Shown piece after piece: positions 1-9,129 of a DNA stretch of 45,272 nt (positions are counted from its first letter, which is position 1; each line of letters starts with the position of its first letter). The stretch is taken from positions 1 through 45,272 of the IMG/VR virus record IMGVR_UViG_3300037628_000131; one strand, written 5' to 3'. Both the position numbers and the translations under genes were made by a program. This DNA is from a virus. Under the pieces are notes generated by a model. It did no database searches, was not told the origin of the DNA, and saw nothing but the letters and a program-made list of their open reading frames with translations.

Positions 1-127
1 CCGTCCTGAAATTTGATAGAAGCACTTAACCGCCTAACCTCTACCGCCGTCAATCTAGAGCCAGCTATGTTTTGAAATTGAATTGCCGGGTTTGTTGTGC
101 TGGAATCTGTGCCACATTTAACACTGA
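1..127. repeat. Terminal direct overlap, left copy
   Basis: These 127 bases are identical to the last 127 bases of the window. The tail-fibre frame reads through the overlap without a break, so both copies are the same stretch of a circular (or circularly permuted) molecule. A length of exactly 127 matches a common assembler k-mer size. It is therefore more likely an assembly overlap than a physical terminal repeat. Confidence 0.95.
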
Positions 128-749
128 AGTTTTCCATAGCCGTCCGGCTGGCAGTGGATTTGATACCAATTACGTCAGACGTGACAATAACACCGCTTGA
201 ATCTTCCGCGTCATCTGAAAGCCCGCTTCCATTTAAAACAATAGCCTCGTCGATTGTAAGCATCGAACCAACAGCCGATAACTGATTCGCAAATGTTACC
301 GTACTGTGTGTAAGCTCTGCTGCGTCTATCGCAGACTGTATTTTTGTCACATCATCCGTAGACCCATCAGCAGAAACATTAAAATCTTCTGCGTGTATTG
401 AATCGGAAAGTCTTGCTTCAATTGTCCTATCAACTCCGCCAGTAAACGGAGGGGAATATGTTATGTTATTAGCAATCGGAGGGAAAACATCATCCCTTGA
501 GTAAATTTGAACATCACCAGCGGTTTTCAAAACTTCTGTATATGAAATAGCCTGCAAGAAAATATCACCAAAGCGCCCTGAGCTATCAGCAATAACCGGG
601 TTTGCGTTTGCGCTGGTTAGCGCCGGGTCAGAGTATGTCGCTTGATCCGTTGTGGTGCCGTTTTCATAAAAATGAAGCTTGGCACCGGCAATTGGAGCGC
701 CTGAGCTATCAAGTGCTTGTGGAACTGTGTATGGAACTCTATTGCTCAT
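1..749 (-). CDS. Tail fibre/tailspike, N-terminal part (continues at 45145)
   Basis: This is the 5' part of a 662-codon gene that crosses the contig ends: 749 down to 1, then 45145 down to 43906 (749 + 1240 = 1989 nt, an exact multiple of three). The start is fixed by a TAATG overlap with the stop of the preceding ejection-protein gene. The N-terminus (MSNRVPYTVPQALDSSG) leads into a segment describing a molecule-like moiety (GAKLHFYENGTTT), typical of the virion-attachment region of podovirus fibres. A following region (DFNVSADGSTDDVTKIQSAI) has the style of the start of a beta-helix tailspike, as in pectate-lyase-fold fibres. It sits directly after the three ejection proteins, at the end of the virion operon, which suits the host-recognition protein. 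The receptor is unknown. Confidence 0.9.
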   Translation of the reverse strand, partial: MSNRVPYTVPQALDSSGAPIAGAKLHFYENGTTTDQATYSDPALTSANANPVIADSSGRFGDIFLQAISYTEVLKTAGDVQIYSRDDVFPPIANNITYSPPFTGGVDRTIEARLSDSIHAEDFNVSADGSTDDVTKIQSAIDAAELTHSTVTFANQLSAVGSMLTIDEAIVLNGSGLSDDAEDSSGVIVTSDVIGIKSTASRTAMENFSVKCGTDSSTTNPAIQFQNIAGSRLTAVEVRRLSASIKFQD

Positions 750-3472
750 TATTCGTCTTTCTCTTGCATAACGTCCACCATTTCATTGTACCCAATGCTG
801 CGGAAAAATGACCGCCATTTACGCAACGGCGCGTCCTTGACATAAAGTTGGTGTACAGTCAGCAGGTTTTTAGGGTCTTCAAGCAGCTTTCCGAGCGCCT
901 TAACAGCACCTTTCCGCATATGCTTGATGGCACCAGTGGTTAACAGTCCGTTGCGGCTTAGTGGCCTTGCAACGGTAGCCCTCCAAACAGCAAGTGTTGC
1001 GCTAAGGGCTGGTGTTTCCTTCAATAATTCTGAAGCCTTCCCGCGAATTGACGGCGGCGAACCTATAATTCCTGATTGCTTGTTAAGCCACCGCAGGCCG
1101 TTAAGGTAATCTTTGCCCAAAACCTCGACCAATTCTCCCTTATCCGCCTTCAATCTGGCACCAAGTTTTTTTGTGGAAAACTCTGCGCCGAAAGAACCTT
1201 CCTCCATAACGCTGTCAAGAAAATCTCTGGCATAAAGGCGTTTGAAGTCTTCCCACTTTTCAGGGGATTTAGCCATAATTCGTTTAACGTCCCGCACTTT
1301 AGAAATGCTGCCCTTAACCTTATTCAAAACTTCCTCGGCATTGTAGCCTTGCAGCTTGTAGCCGATTGTGTTTTTAAGGTTTTTAATCTCTTGCTGTTCG
1401 ATTTTATCAATCAAGTCGATGTTTTTTTGTGCCGCCTGATATGTGTCGAATTTCTTCAATTCAGCAGGCGATAAAATTTCTTTCATAGATGCGCCGTATT
1501 TACGCATGAATGTTGAATGCTTGCCCGTTCCGTCAATTACTTGATCCCGGTATAGTGAGTTAAACCCGTCTTTGATTATAGACGTTCCCCCAAACCCAGA
1601 AAACTCAGGATCATTGATTAAGGCAGCAATGCGCCGCACCTCGCTAGGCTCACCCGCCAGCGTTTCAAACAGCTTACTTTCCCGGATTGTATACCCGCCC
1701 TGTTTGTTCTTGGAAATCATGCGTCCCAAAATGGAGCCATAAATCTCACGGTTGGCGGCAGCATAATATGTATCAAGGTCGCGCAATTGCTTGCTTAATT
1801 TAGGGTCAATATCGCGTAAGGCCGTGTCGCGGGCCTCTGAAAGAGCATCAATGAAATCAGACAGTAAGGCTTTCTGGCGTCCCTGTGACGGGAGTCCAGC
1901 GTCTAGCATACGCTTGTCTTCTTTAAGCTGAGAAATCGCACGGAAAACAGCAGGCAGACTTTCACCTTTGTTTTTGATTATACCCTCTTCAGTTAGCCCG
2001 CGTTTTGTTCCGGCCTTCAGGGCCTGCTCTATAATAGATCGGTCCTCGCCTGTCATTTTAGGCAGTATGTCGTTCCTAACCCGCTTTTCCCACTTGGCAG
2101 CAACCTTTCTGAAGTCGGACATATCAATAGAAACTTTATCATCTAGGCTTGCGTGGAATTCTTGATACTTCTTTTTAAGCGCTTCAAAGGTTTTCGTCTT
2201 GCCCGTTTCAATATACGTCCGTAAATCCTGAGAGGTTTCCAGCAATTCAGGCGCTTTTATTTCAGCGTCCCTTGCTTCTTCCAGAGCTTCTTTCCTGGTT
2301 TGTGCGGCAGTAATTATTTCAGCAGTTTCCTGTATTACGTCAGCCCTAGCTGCTGCCTGCACATCACGCCCAACCTGTTCAGACCCAAGCAAATCAGGTG
2401 CTGCGCCAACTTCTGCCTCGCGGGTAGCTATATCAACAGCCGTTTGTTGCGCGCCAAGTTGAGACCTCAAGCCCGGTGCTTGCCCCATTTCCGCCAAGGC
2501 TTCCTCAATGGTGCGCGCTTCGGATGCGGTATCTTTAGCGCCCTCAATCAGCCCCTTGCGCTGGGCTTCCTGAACGGATTGACCCGCAGTTAGTTTCTGC
2601 CCTGTTTCCGCAGCGTAATCATCAGCTGCTTTTATCGCCAGCTTAAGCTGTTCTTCGCTTAAATCTCCAACAATTTCCCGTCCAGCAGGGCTTGAAATCA
2701 TCCTGCGCACAATAGCACCACCGCCAAGCGTGGTTAGTTCCAGCCCCATAGCAATAGCAGCGTCAACAGCAGCTCGGCCATAAATAGCAGGATCGCTTAA
2801 ATCGTGGTAGCCACTATCTTTGCCTTTTTGAAGCCTAAGAACTTCGCCTGTAAACGCACCAGCGCCAACGCCCGTCACAACGCCACCAATACCGCCCGGC
2901 AAGCCCGCGATACCTCCAGCCAACTCTGATCCTAACGGCGCAAGTCCGCCGCGTAATCCTCTAATATCTTGCATATCTGCGCCCGGCTGATTAAATGGCA
3001 CAATCTCACCGCTTTTAAATCGGATAACCGGATCAGGGTATCCCTCATGTGTCGCAAGGTCTGCAAATGGGCCATAAGCTTTTTTGACAATCCGCCGCAT
3101 ATCTTCAACGCGCCCCGGCGTGAAACTTAACGCCTCTTGTAGCTTACCGTAGTTTTCAGCCTCAATTTCAGGAACCTCAGAAAACCCGTAGTATTCACCT
3201 AATCGGGTTTTATATGCGGTTTCGCTTTCTGGAAGGTCTACAATTGTCGGTTCTCCACCAAACATTCTTGTTTGACGCTTGATTATCTTTCTCTCAAGCG
3301 CAGGCAATTCAGATCGCAACATCAGCATTCCGCTTGCATCGCGTTCATCTGGTGGCGTTACAGGGCCAGCAGGAACCAGCGAAATGTTAGGAACCGTGCT
3401 TTTCGGTGGCACAATAGGTCCAGCAGGCACTAAAAGCGCTGCATCATCCGTCGCTTGTGGCATTGGTGCCAT
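749..3472 (-). CDS. Large internal virion/DNA-ejection protein (P22 gp16-like position)
   Basis: This 907-aa protein is the last and largest of three consecutive ejection-type genes between the collar/GNAT region and the tail fibre. The N-terminus is Pro/Ala rich. Residues about 165-215 are Gly/Ala rich and hydrophobic (for example GGIAGLPGGIGGVVTGVGAG) and could contact membranes. Residues about 265-450 are highly charged and likely helical. No lysozyme or transglycosylase motif was found. In P22-like phages such proteins ride inside the capsid and leave through the tail to make a path for DNA. The role here is inferred from position, size and composition, because the family is too divergent to name by sequence. 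The start overlaps the previous stop (TAATG). Confidence 0.7.
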   Translation of the reverse strand: MAPMPQATDDAALLVPAGPIVPPKSTVPNISLVPAGPVTPPDERDASGMLMLRSELPALERKIIKRQTRMFGGEPTIVDLPESETAYKTRLGEYYGFSEVPEIEAENYGKLQEALSFTPGRVEDMRRIVKKAYGPFADLATHEGYPDPVIRFKSGEIVPFNQPGADMQDIRGLRGGLAPLGSELAGGIAGLPGGIGGVVTGVGAGAFTGEVLRLQKGKDSGYHDLSDPAIYGRAAVDAAIAMGLELTTLGGGAIVRRMISSPAGREIVGDLSEEQLKLAIKAADDYAAETGQKLTAGQSVQEAQRKGLIEGAKDTASEARTIEEALAEMGQAPGLRSQLGAQQTAVDIATREAEVGAAPDLLGSEQVGRDVQAAARADVIQETAEIITAAQTRKEALEEARDAEIKAPELLETSQDLRTYIETGKTKTFEALKKKYQEFHASLDDKVSIDMSDFRKVAAKWEKRVRNDILPKMTGEDRSIIEQALKAGTKRGLTEEGIIKNKGESLPAVFRAISQLKEDKRMLDAGLPSQGRQKALLSDFIDALSEARDTALRDIDPKLSKQLRDLDTYYAAANREIYGSILGRMISKNKQGGYTIRESKLFETLAGEPSEVRRIAALINDPEFSGFGGTSIIKDGFNSLYRDQVIDGTGKHSTFMRKYGASMKEILSPAELKKFDTYQAAQKNIDLIDKIEQQEIKNLKNTIGYKLQGYNAEEVLNKVKGSISKVRDVKRIMAKSPEKWEDFKRLYARDFLDSVMEEGSFGAEFSTKKLGARLKADKGELVEVLGKDYLNGLRWLNKQSGIIGSPPSIRGKASELLKETPALSATLAVWRATVARPLSRNGLLTTGAIKHMRKGAVKALGKLLEDPKNLLTVHQLYVKDAPLRKWRSFFRSIGYNEMVDVMQEKDE

Positions 3473-4731
3473 TATTGGTTAGTCCCTTGGTCTAATGTCC
3501 ACTCACCGTTAACAACGATAATTGCTGTGCCGTCTGCGGTGGTTGAGCGGCTGCCATTAGGTGGAACGTCAGCGGCAGCAGCCTCAACGGCTTCCGCAGC
3601 GCCCAAATCCCCTTCAAACTCTCTGCCCTTGCTCATAACCTTGTAACGTATCTTGAATTTGCGGGCCAATGCGCGACTAACGTCTTCAACCATAGCCCTG
3701 CGTCCTGCTGGAGTTGATACGCCCCCAGCCCCAACGCGGCGCATTGCGTTTTTAACGTCTTTATCGCTCAATGCCTTGCCGGTTCCCAAACCAGAAGCAG
3801 CCGCATAAGATAGGGCCAAGTCGAATATTGCGCCCTTCGCAACATCGCTTTCAACACCTAATTTCGTGAATGAATCTTCATATTGCTCAAGGTCATAGAT
3901 TGTATCAGGAATATCCACACCCGCAGCCCTAGCAATTCCAACCGCTTCAGCAGACATACCAGAAACAAACGACGCCATAGAGCCTACTTGCTGGAATGCG
4001 TCAGGGTTTTCATCCATTTTAGCCAATATGTCATTAGCAGAAGCAATGGCTTGCCGTGTGCCAATTTCAGCCTCCAGCAATTCGCCCTTTTGCTTTTTGG
4101 TCAGATTGAAGTCACCGGGTTTTCCAACCTCCTGCTGGCTAGGCGCGGGTTTTCCACCAGCACTAACCGCATCCATGAAGCCTTGGCGCTGTTCTGGATT
4201 GGTAACGTCAAACGCTTCTTGTGTTCCGTCAGGCATAACCAGCGTTTTCAAACCGCCAACAGGGGACCTCTTAGGTGCTTCAATACCAAACCATCCATCC
4301 ATTTGCTTTACGAAATTTTCATTATCATCTTGTGCCATATAGCTGATGGGGTTTGCTTGCTCTTTTGTCAAAATACCGCTTTGAACGGCATGGGCAATCA
4401 TAGCCTGCGACGCCTGCTGCTGTTGCTCTTGGGGCAAGTTCCGCATGAGCCGCCAAGAATCCTTCATTTTTGCTTTTGACTGCTCTACCCTAGCCATATC
4501 AAGCTTTCCAAGCGTAGCAGCAGCGTTTATGCCCTCTGGCCCCATTTCCGCTATACCACCAAGTGCCGCTTTGTTTCCACGCGCGTATGAACCAAGCAAC
4601 CCAGAAAGACGCGCCTTGCGGCTGCCCTCGCGTTTTTCTTGTGCTTTACGGGTTTCGCGGTCTTCTTCTTGAAGCGCAATGCCGCGCCCGTAATCGTATC
4701 CTTGCAGAACTGTTCCAGTTAAATTTGCCAT
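3472..4731 (-). CDS. Internal virion/DNA-ejection protein (P22 gp20-like position)
   Basis: A 419-aa protein, Gln/Ala/Lys rich and predicted mostly helical, lying between the other two ejection-type genes. The N-terminus (MANLTGTVLQGYDYGRGIAL) is followed by a strongly charged stretch and a Gln-run helix (LPQEQQQQASQAM). The ATG at 4731 was preferred over the in-frame ATG at 4737, because the GGAGG upstream is then better spaced and the start overlaps the previous stop as TAATG. Gene order resembles the gp7-gp20-gp16 set of P22-like phages. The ejection role is inferred from that order, not from a catalytic motif. Confidence 0.65.
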   Translation of the reverse strand: MANLTGTVLQGYDYGRGIALQEEDRETRKAQEKREGSRKARLSGLLGSYARGNKAALGGIAEMGPEGINAAATLGKLDMARVEQSKAKMKDSWRLMRNLPQEQQQQASQAMIAHAVQSGILTKEQANPISYMAQDDNENFVKQMDGWFGIEAPKRSPVGGLKTLVMPDGTQEAFDVTNPEQRQGFMDAVSAGGKPAPSQQEVGKPGDFNLTKKQKGELLEAEIGTRQAIASANDILAKMDENPDAFQQVGSMASFVSGMSAEAVGIARAAGVDIPDTIYDLEQYEDSFTKLGVESDVAKGAIFDLALSYAAASGLGTGKALSDKDVKNAMRRVGAGGVSTPAGRRAMVEDVSRALARKFKIRYKVMSKGREFEGDLGAAEAVEAAAADVPPNGSRSTTADGTAIIVVNGEWTLDQGTNQ

Positions 4732-5534
4732 TACCATCCTCCGGCCAATGTTAAGTCTGTTCCTGCCAAGTATCCACTACTTGGGGCCGTTGGTGGCGCT
4801 GTAAAACCAGTCGTTGTTGGTGTTCCTGGCCTATTTCCATAGTATCCTAATGCGGTACCGGCTGCCTGTCCGACACCAGCCAAGGCTCCGCCCCATGCAG
4901 CAGATGATTGCTGTTGTCCTTGTGCTATAGCTTGCGCTGCTTGCGTGTTTGATTGTGCTGCCTGACCGGCAACGCCGATTCTAACATTAGCCCCTGCAAC
5001 AGCAGCATTATATCCCATGTCAGAAAGGCCAGCTAACCGCCCCATGTATTGATTGTACAGGCCCATTTCACGATTGTAATAATTACCATATTCCTGCGAC
5101 GCCAAACCAGATGAATATTCCGCCAAAGCCCCATATGTCTGCCCGGACATTGCTACACCCTTGACCGCTTGCGACTGTTCAATGCCGCGCAAAGCTTCCG
5201 ATCGCCGGAATTCATAGCCCGGCGATGTTTCAAAATTATCTCGTATCTGGTCAGGTGACATAATGCCGGGCGGTAAATCAACACCTTCGCCCCCAAGTCC
5301 TAGTTGTGAAGAATATTGATCTAATGCCGGAACGCCTGCGGCTTCCCATGGGGCTAGAGCGGATGCAGCTTGTTCCCCTGCCTGTTGCAAAGCCCGCGTG
5401 TTTTCTGTTTGAGATTCTGCAACTGTCTCAGCGGAACGCCTAGCACCACTAGAGGCTATGGCGCCACCAGCGATAGATGCTCCGCCGCCTATTACTGCGG
5501 CACCGACTAACGCGGCGGCTGTAGATAATACCAT
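4731..5534 (-). CDS. DNA transfer/ejection protein (P22 gp7-like)
   Basis: A 267-aa protein with an Ala/Gly-rich hydrophobic N-terminus (residues 5-30, AALVGAAVIGGGASIAGGAI). A middle part (residues 60-175) is rich in short Tyr/Gly motifs such as PGYEFRRSEALRGIEQSQA and GNYYNREMGLYNQYMGRL. This pattern is typical of the small DNA-transfer proteins of short-tailed phages, in which 'spGYefr...al..ie.s.a' is a familiar signature (from memory). It is the first of three ejection-type genes. The C-terminus is Gly/Ala/Gln rich and low complexity. Confidence 0.75.
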   Translation of the reverse strand: MVLSTAAALVGAAVIGGGASIAGGAIASSGARRSAETVAESQTENTRALQQAGEQAASALAPWEAAGVPALDQYSSQLGLGGEGVDLPPGIMSPDQIRDNFETSPGYEFRRSEALRGIEQSQAVKGVAMSGQTYGALAEYSSGLASQEYGNYYNREMGLYNQYMGRLAGLSDMGYNAAVAGANVRIGVAGQAAQSNTQAAQAIAQGQQQSSAAWGGALAGVGQAAGTALGYYGNRPGTPTTTGFTAPPTAPSSGYLAGTDLTLAGGW

Positions 5535-5968
5535 TATATTTCCCTCACAAAGTTCGTTTCTGTAGGCATATACCCAGCATCAACGTATAGCGCCGAAAGC
5601 CTCTCAAGGTTCTCATTGTTTAAGCAAGCCATTGTGATAGATGTTGCTCCCATTTTACCCACCCAATCAGAAAACCCTTCGTGAAGCATTTTTCCTTCTC
5701 CAGTTCCACGGCAATCCTCGTTAACCCACCAAAAAAGCTCTTGGCCAGTTTTAACAGATGCGTTGAAAAAATAAGGAAAAACCAGACCACCTATCGCCCC
5801 ATTGTCAGTCATCAAGACAACGGCATCAGGGCTAGAGATTAAATTTTCTATGGTTTTCGTCAGCGAGATATCATCAACAGGCACATTAAGAGGATGCCTT
5901 AAATCTTTGATAAAGCTCCTTGCCATTATCAAAAGTTTATCGATGTCTTTTTCTGAAGCTTCACGCAC
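5534..5968 (-). CDS. GNAT-family N-acetyltransferase
   Basis: A 144-aa GNAT-fold protein. It begins VREASEKDIDKLLIMARSF (the usual beta1-alpha1 start) and carries the acetyl-CoA loop as CRGTGEGKMLHEGF (R/Q-x-x-G-x-G) near residues 85-98. The C-terminal segment ends LYVDAGYMPTETNFVREI, as in many GNATs. A GTG at 5968 is chosen because AAGGA lies 7 nt upstream; an upstream in-frame TTG at 5974 is badly spaced. The gene lies between the collar and ejection genes, where podoviruses often carry a GNAT of unknown substrate. A hairpin covers its ribosome-binding site. Confidence 0.85.
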   Translation of the reverse strand: MREASEKDIDKLLIMARSFIKDLRHPLNVPVDDISLTKTIENLISSPDAVVLMTDNGAIGGLVFPYFFNASVKTGQELFWWVNEDCRGTGEGKMLHEGFSDWVGKMGATSITMACLNNENLERLSALYVDAGYMPTETNFVREI

Positions 5969-6006
5969 AAGCAAATCCTTTTATCTGGTTTACAGCGGAT
6001 TTGCTT
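5969..6006 (-). promoter_or_regulatory. Hairpin over the acetyltransferase ribosome-binding site
   Basis: A perfect 10-bp inverted repeat (AAGCAAATCC / GGATTTGCTT) with an 18-nt loop. The AAGGA Shine-Dalgarno of the GNAT gene overlaps one arm. In the transcript the stem would hide the ribosome-binding site, or end close to the start codon. It may damp translation of this gene relative to the virion proteins, or act as an mRNA processing or attenuation point. Confidence 0.6.
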
Positions 6007-6048
6007 GCTGCTTTTGATAATTTATAGGCTTTTGCGCGCAAGGTCAAG

Positions 6049-6816
6049 TTACATCGCCCTGATAATCACGTTCATGGCAAGAAACGGCATCATGTTTTCG
6101 TGCGCATCGTCATTACCAAACGATCCAATTGTAATATCCGTGTTTGCGTCTTCGGTGCCTGTTATTCCAGTAAAGGCATCGTCTACAGCAAGACCGGTAG
6201 ATGCTGTTGCCGTTTTTGCATTAAGCGTTCCCTTATCACCGCCTGTATTTTGGTATTCTGTCCCAGCTTGATCATCAAGGAAGTTTCCCCCTAAGTTCGC
6301 ATGATCATGAGGCGATTCTGTTGTGCTGTGGCTGTGTTCAAGGTCGATAATATCGTGATTGTGCATTGGATCATTAACTGACGGCGTAACTGTAGGTAGT
6401 TCTGCTTCTGTCAGTGTAACCGTTTCCGCGCCGCCAGTGGCAGCTATAGCCCTTAGTGTTAATCCTGCACCCTGCCCTGCCCCGATTAATGATCTGCCTC
6501 TGGGGTCCGGCAAGTTAAATGTGGTTGATCCGTCACCGGACCCGAATGTAGTTGATATAACACCAAACAATTCAGAATATGTGGATCGTGATACCGCCGC
6601 ACCATCGCATATTAGCCAGTTATCCGGTGCCGTTGCTGTGGGCCACCCAACCTGTGACCCAATAGGAGTCGCGTTGGCAATGCCGTCAGTTCGTCCACCA
6701 GTTCTGAGCCATAAATCTGAAAGGAAAATATACCAAACAGCCGAAACCGCCCCCGCCTTTTCATCCCACAAAGGAGATTGCGGTACTGGCGGATTGCTTA
6801 CACTAACGGCTGCCAT
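6049..6816 (-). CDS. Tail collar-domain protein
   Basis: A 255-aa protein with a clear phage tail collar domain. Residues about 50-110 contain GWPTATAPDNWLICDGAAVS, then YSELFGVISTTFGSGDGSTT, then FNLPDPRGRSLIGAG; this is the canonical 'CDG...y..Lf...ittFG.gdgsttFnlPDlrGR' pattern. The C-terminus (DDAHENMMPFLAMNVIIRAM) is the usual ending with a late His and Pro. Histidines in the middle (MHNHDIIDLEHSHSTTESPH) resemble the metal-binding HxH region of short tail fibres. It overlaps the gp10-like gene by 14 bases; ATGs at 6816 and 6822 are both possible. Probably part of the adsorption apparatus. Confidence 0.85.
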   Translation of the reverse strand: MAAVSVSNPPVPQSPLWDEKAGAVSAVWYIFLSDLWLRTGGRTDGIANATPIGSQVGWPTATAPDNWLICDGAAVSRSTYSELFGVISTTFGSGDGSTTFNLPDPRGRSLIGAGQGAGLTLRAIAATGGAETVTLTEAELPTVTPSVNDPMHNHDIIDLEHSHSTTESPHDHANLGGNFLDDQAGTEYQNTGGDKGTLNAKTATASTGLAVDDAFTGITGTEDANTDITIGSFGNDDAHENMMPFLAMNVIIRAM

Positions 6817-8212
6817 AACCATTCTCACTTGAAAAATAATATGCGCCCTTAACGCGAAATGCGTTCGGGTCAGTCATTCGCAGCCGATATATCCGCGAGC
6901 GGGCGCGGCCAAGCCTGTTCCAATACACGCGGGATGAATATTCCCCAATAGCCCCAATTGAGCGCGTTTTGTAATTGATAAAATCAAGTTGCCCGTCATT
7001 CACCCAAGCAATTGAGCATTGAGGGTCATTATCAGCAGCATTCCCTATGCCGCCATCAAAATCAACTTGTACCCTGTCATGCAAAACATATTCACCGTCC
7101 TGTGATGAAATCGTTCCGCTAGTAACAATGCGTTCAATTATTCCCGCATCCTCGGTATAGGTATCCAAATCAAGCTCGTATATTTTGCCGCTTTTAAAAT
7201 CACCAACCAAGCGCTTATTGTAGCAATACACAAACGTCTGCATTCGCCAATCATCATCGCCCCATGACCGGCGCTCGTGAAACTCTCCGGTTGTTGCGTC
7301 ATAAACAAACGTCACCTCGCCAGGGATGGTCAACACATAGAAATGGTGGCCTTCCTGAGAATATGCAAAACCTATCGCATTTTCAGGAGTAGCCGCTTCA
7401 TCAAGCTTTTTTTCTACCGCTGTCGTTGAAATTGGCTCGGCTGCATATCCGCTGCTGCGGTAAATCTTCCTGCCGCCGCGCCTATCAATGCCAAACCAGT
7501 ATTTGCTTTCGTGAAGCTTCGCCACGGTGTTTTTTGATATAAGGCCAGTTTCAAGAGCCACACCCTGGCGGGGCGCATACGGGAAAAACGCACCGCCAAT
7601 GCCAAACCAAGGAATAATAGCGTTCGGTCCGTAAACCCATAATTCGCTGTGATCCGCAAACACCTTTATCGTTATATCTGGATCATAGTTTTCATTGGTA
7701 AAACTCAGCGCGTTGTATGATGTGCCGTCATTCAAATCAGAGCTAAAAAGCCTTGACCCGTCATTGAATATGAAGAAACCATCAATGAATGTAACGGTAT
7801 CAGCTCCAGAAAAATCTGCATCTGTTATCTGTGCAAATGCCGCTGTGAGTCTATTGTATAAATACCCGTTTCCGCCTGCCACAACAACCAATTGCGTGCC
7901 GTTGTTTGCTATACTTACAAGTCCTGTGCCGGGTATCGTTCCCAAAGATGTCCCTACGCCGCCGCTGGTGACGCTATAGAGTAGCGTTCCGCTTACAACA
8001 TATAAAACATCGTTCATGACTTCCATGCCACGACTTGGTCCATTGCCTACCGTTCCAAAATCTTTGGTTCCTGGTGTTCCAACTAGCAGTATTTGTGATT
8101 TTGTGCCGCTATTTCCACCTTCTGGATATACATTAACAAGCTGTTGCTGCGAAAATGACAAAGACCTGGATTGAAACGAGCGAACACCAATAGGCAGTTC
8201 CATCAAGGCCAC
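6803..8212 (-). CDS. Tail accessory factor, P22 gp10-like
   Basis: A 469-aa protein beginning MALMELPIGVRSFQSRSLSF and continuing with QQLVNVYPEGG, the N-terminal signature of the P22 gp10 'packaged DNA stabilisation' family. Repeated beta-propeller-like segments follow (for example GMEVMNDVLYVVSGTLLYSV and VVAGGNGYLYNR). gp10 is the second adaptor plugged into the portal after gp4, holding DNA in the head and carrying the tail needle and spikes. Its position just after the gp4-like gene (10-nt overlap) matches P22 order. No tail-needle gene (gp26) was recognised nearby. Confidence 0.85.
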   Translation of the reverse strand: MALMELPIGVRSFQSRSLSFSQQQLVNVYPEGGNSGTKSQILLVGTPGTKDFGTVGNGPSRGMEVMNDVLYVVSGTLLYSVTSGGVGTSLGTIPGTGLVSIANNGTQLVVVAGGNGYLYNRLTAAFAQITDADFSGADTVTFIDGFFIFNDGSRLFSSDLNDGTSYNALSFTNENYDPDITIKVFADHSELWVYGPNAIIPWFGIGGAFFPYAPRQGVALETGLISKNTVAKLHESKYWFGIDRRGGRKIYRSSGYAAEPISTTAVEKKLDEAATPENAIGFAYSQEGHHFYVLTIPGEVTFVYDATTGEFHERRSWGDDDWRMQTFVYCYNKRLVGDFKSGKIYELDLDTYTEDAGIIERIVTSGTISSQDGEYVLHDRVQVDFDGGIGNAADNDPQCSIAWVNDGQLDFINYKTRSIGAIGEYSSRVYWNRLGRARSRIYRLRMTDPNAFRVKGAYYFSSENGYGSR

Positions 8213-9129
8213 CTCGTGTTAGAAAATGTCAGGAATATGCTTTGGTCCCCCTGATCCCAATCCTTAGCCGCTATAAGCGACCCTACGGCGCGTTCTTTGA
8301 TGTCAGGCATGACTTGCACCCCAAACATAGGAGCTACCCTCACAGCAAGGTTATAAACCAGCGCTTCAACCCATTCCTCTGGAAAGTCAGCCGTGTCAGC
8401 CGTAGATGTAAATTCCCCAATTTCCGCATAATAGGTGAACTTCGCCAGATAATCGGTAGCGCTTGGTAATGGCCAGAAATAAAATTGCCCGGTGGTTACT
8501 TGTGGGCGATAGTAGAAATTCGTAGGCGTCCCAGTTGTTCCCTTGTTAGGCAGTGCGAAATAATCCTGATTAGATAGGTCAATCATTTCGATCTCGCTGC
8601 CGTTCGTTCCGTCCGTATATTCAAAACGCCGTGAAGATTTAACCCGCAGGATTTTACCAAGCCCGGTTGTGTAAGTGTAAACCCGCGCGCCGCTTGCCGC
8701 ATCGTCATCAAGGGCATCATTTACCGTAACATTTAGGCTTGCAATACCATCAATTGTTGTCCAATGAATTGTTCCATCATCAACTTTAATCCCAAAGTTA
8801 TCTCCTGCGGTCATGCCAGTGACAGAAGTAACGGGAACCACCGTTGCCGCGCTTGCAGCCGCCGCCGTGCTGGTGGTTTCAACAAATTCCGATACGTCAA
8901 TTATATGGTCAGTGCCGGTTACATATTCCGCTTGGCTGGGCTGGAAAAACAGTATCCCCTGCTTGCGGGTCCATACGTGCATTCCCATTGTCTGCCACTG
9001 CGCAACCATCCGGTTAAGGAACCTTACGCTTAAAGCATAATCATCAGGGTCCGCCGCTTCACCAGCGGCCTTTGCCCTAATCAGCGAGAGCGCGTCGGAA
9101 ACAATATCTGTTTCGGTATTTGCAACCAT
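8203..9129 (-). CDS. Tail accessory factor, P22 gp4-like head-completion protein
   Basis: A 308-aa protein. Its N-terminus (TDIVSDALSLIRAKAAGE followed by LNRMVAQWQTMGMHVWTRKQ) matches the P22 gp4 family, in which an N-terminal helical part binds the portal. The middle contains a beta-rich insert, and the C-terminal part (FPEEWVEALVYNLAVRVAPMFG) is the usual conserved end. In P22, gp4 is the first protein added after packaging and also hydrolyses peptidoglycan; I see no motif that proves the hydrolase activity here. It is next to the gp10-like gene, as in P22. Confidence 0.85.
   Translation of the reverse strand: MVANTETDIVSDALSLIRAKAAGEAADPDDYALSVRFLNRMVAQWQTMGMHVWTRKQGILFFQPSQAEYVTGTDHIIDVSEFVETTSTAAAASAATVVPVTSVTGMTAGDNFGIKVDDGTIHWTTIDGIASLNVTVNDALDDDAASGARVYTYTTGLGKILRVKSSRRFEYTDGTNGSEIEMIDLSNQDYFALPNKGTTGTPTNFYYRPQVTTGQFYFWPLPSATDYLAKFTYYAEIGEFTSTADTADFPEEWVEALVYNLAVRVAPMFGVQVMPDIKERAVGSLIAAKDWDQGDQSIFLTFSNTRWP

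Noticed and set aside
5969-6006. Intrinsic terminator before the acetyltransferase
   Set aside because: The stem is A/T-rich in one half, the loop is 18 nt and no T-run follows in the transcript; the overlap with the ribosome-binding site is the more meaningful feature.
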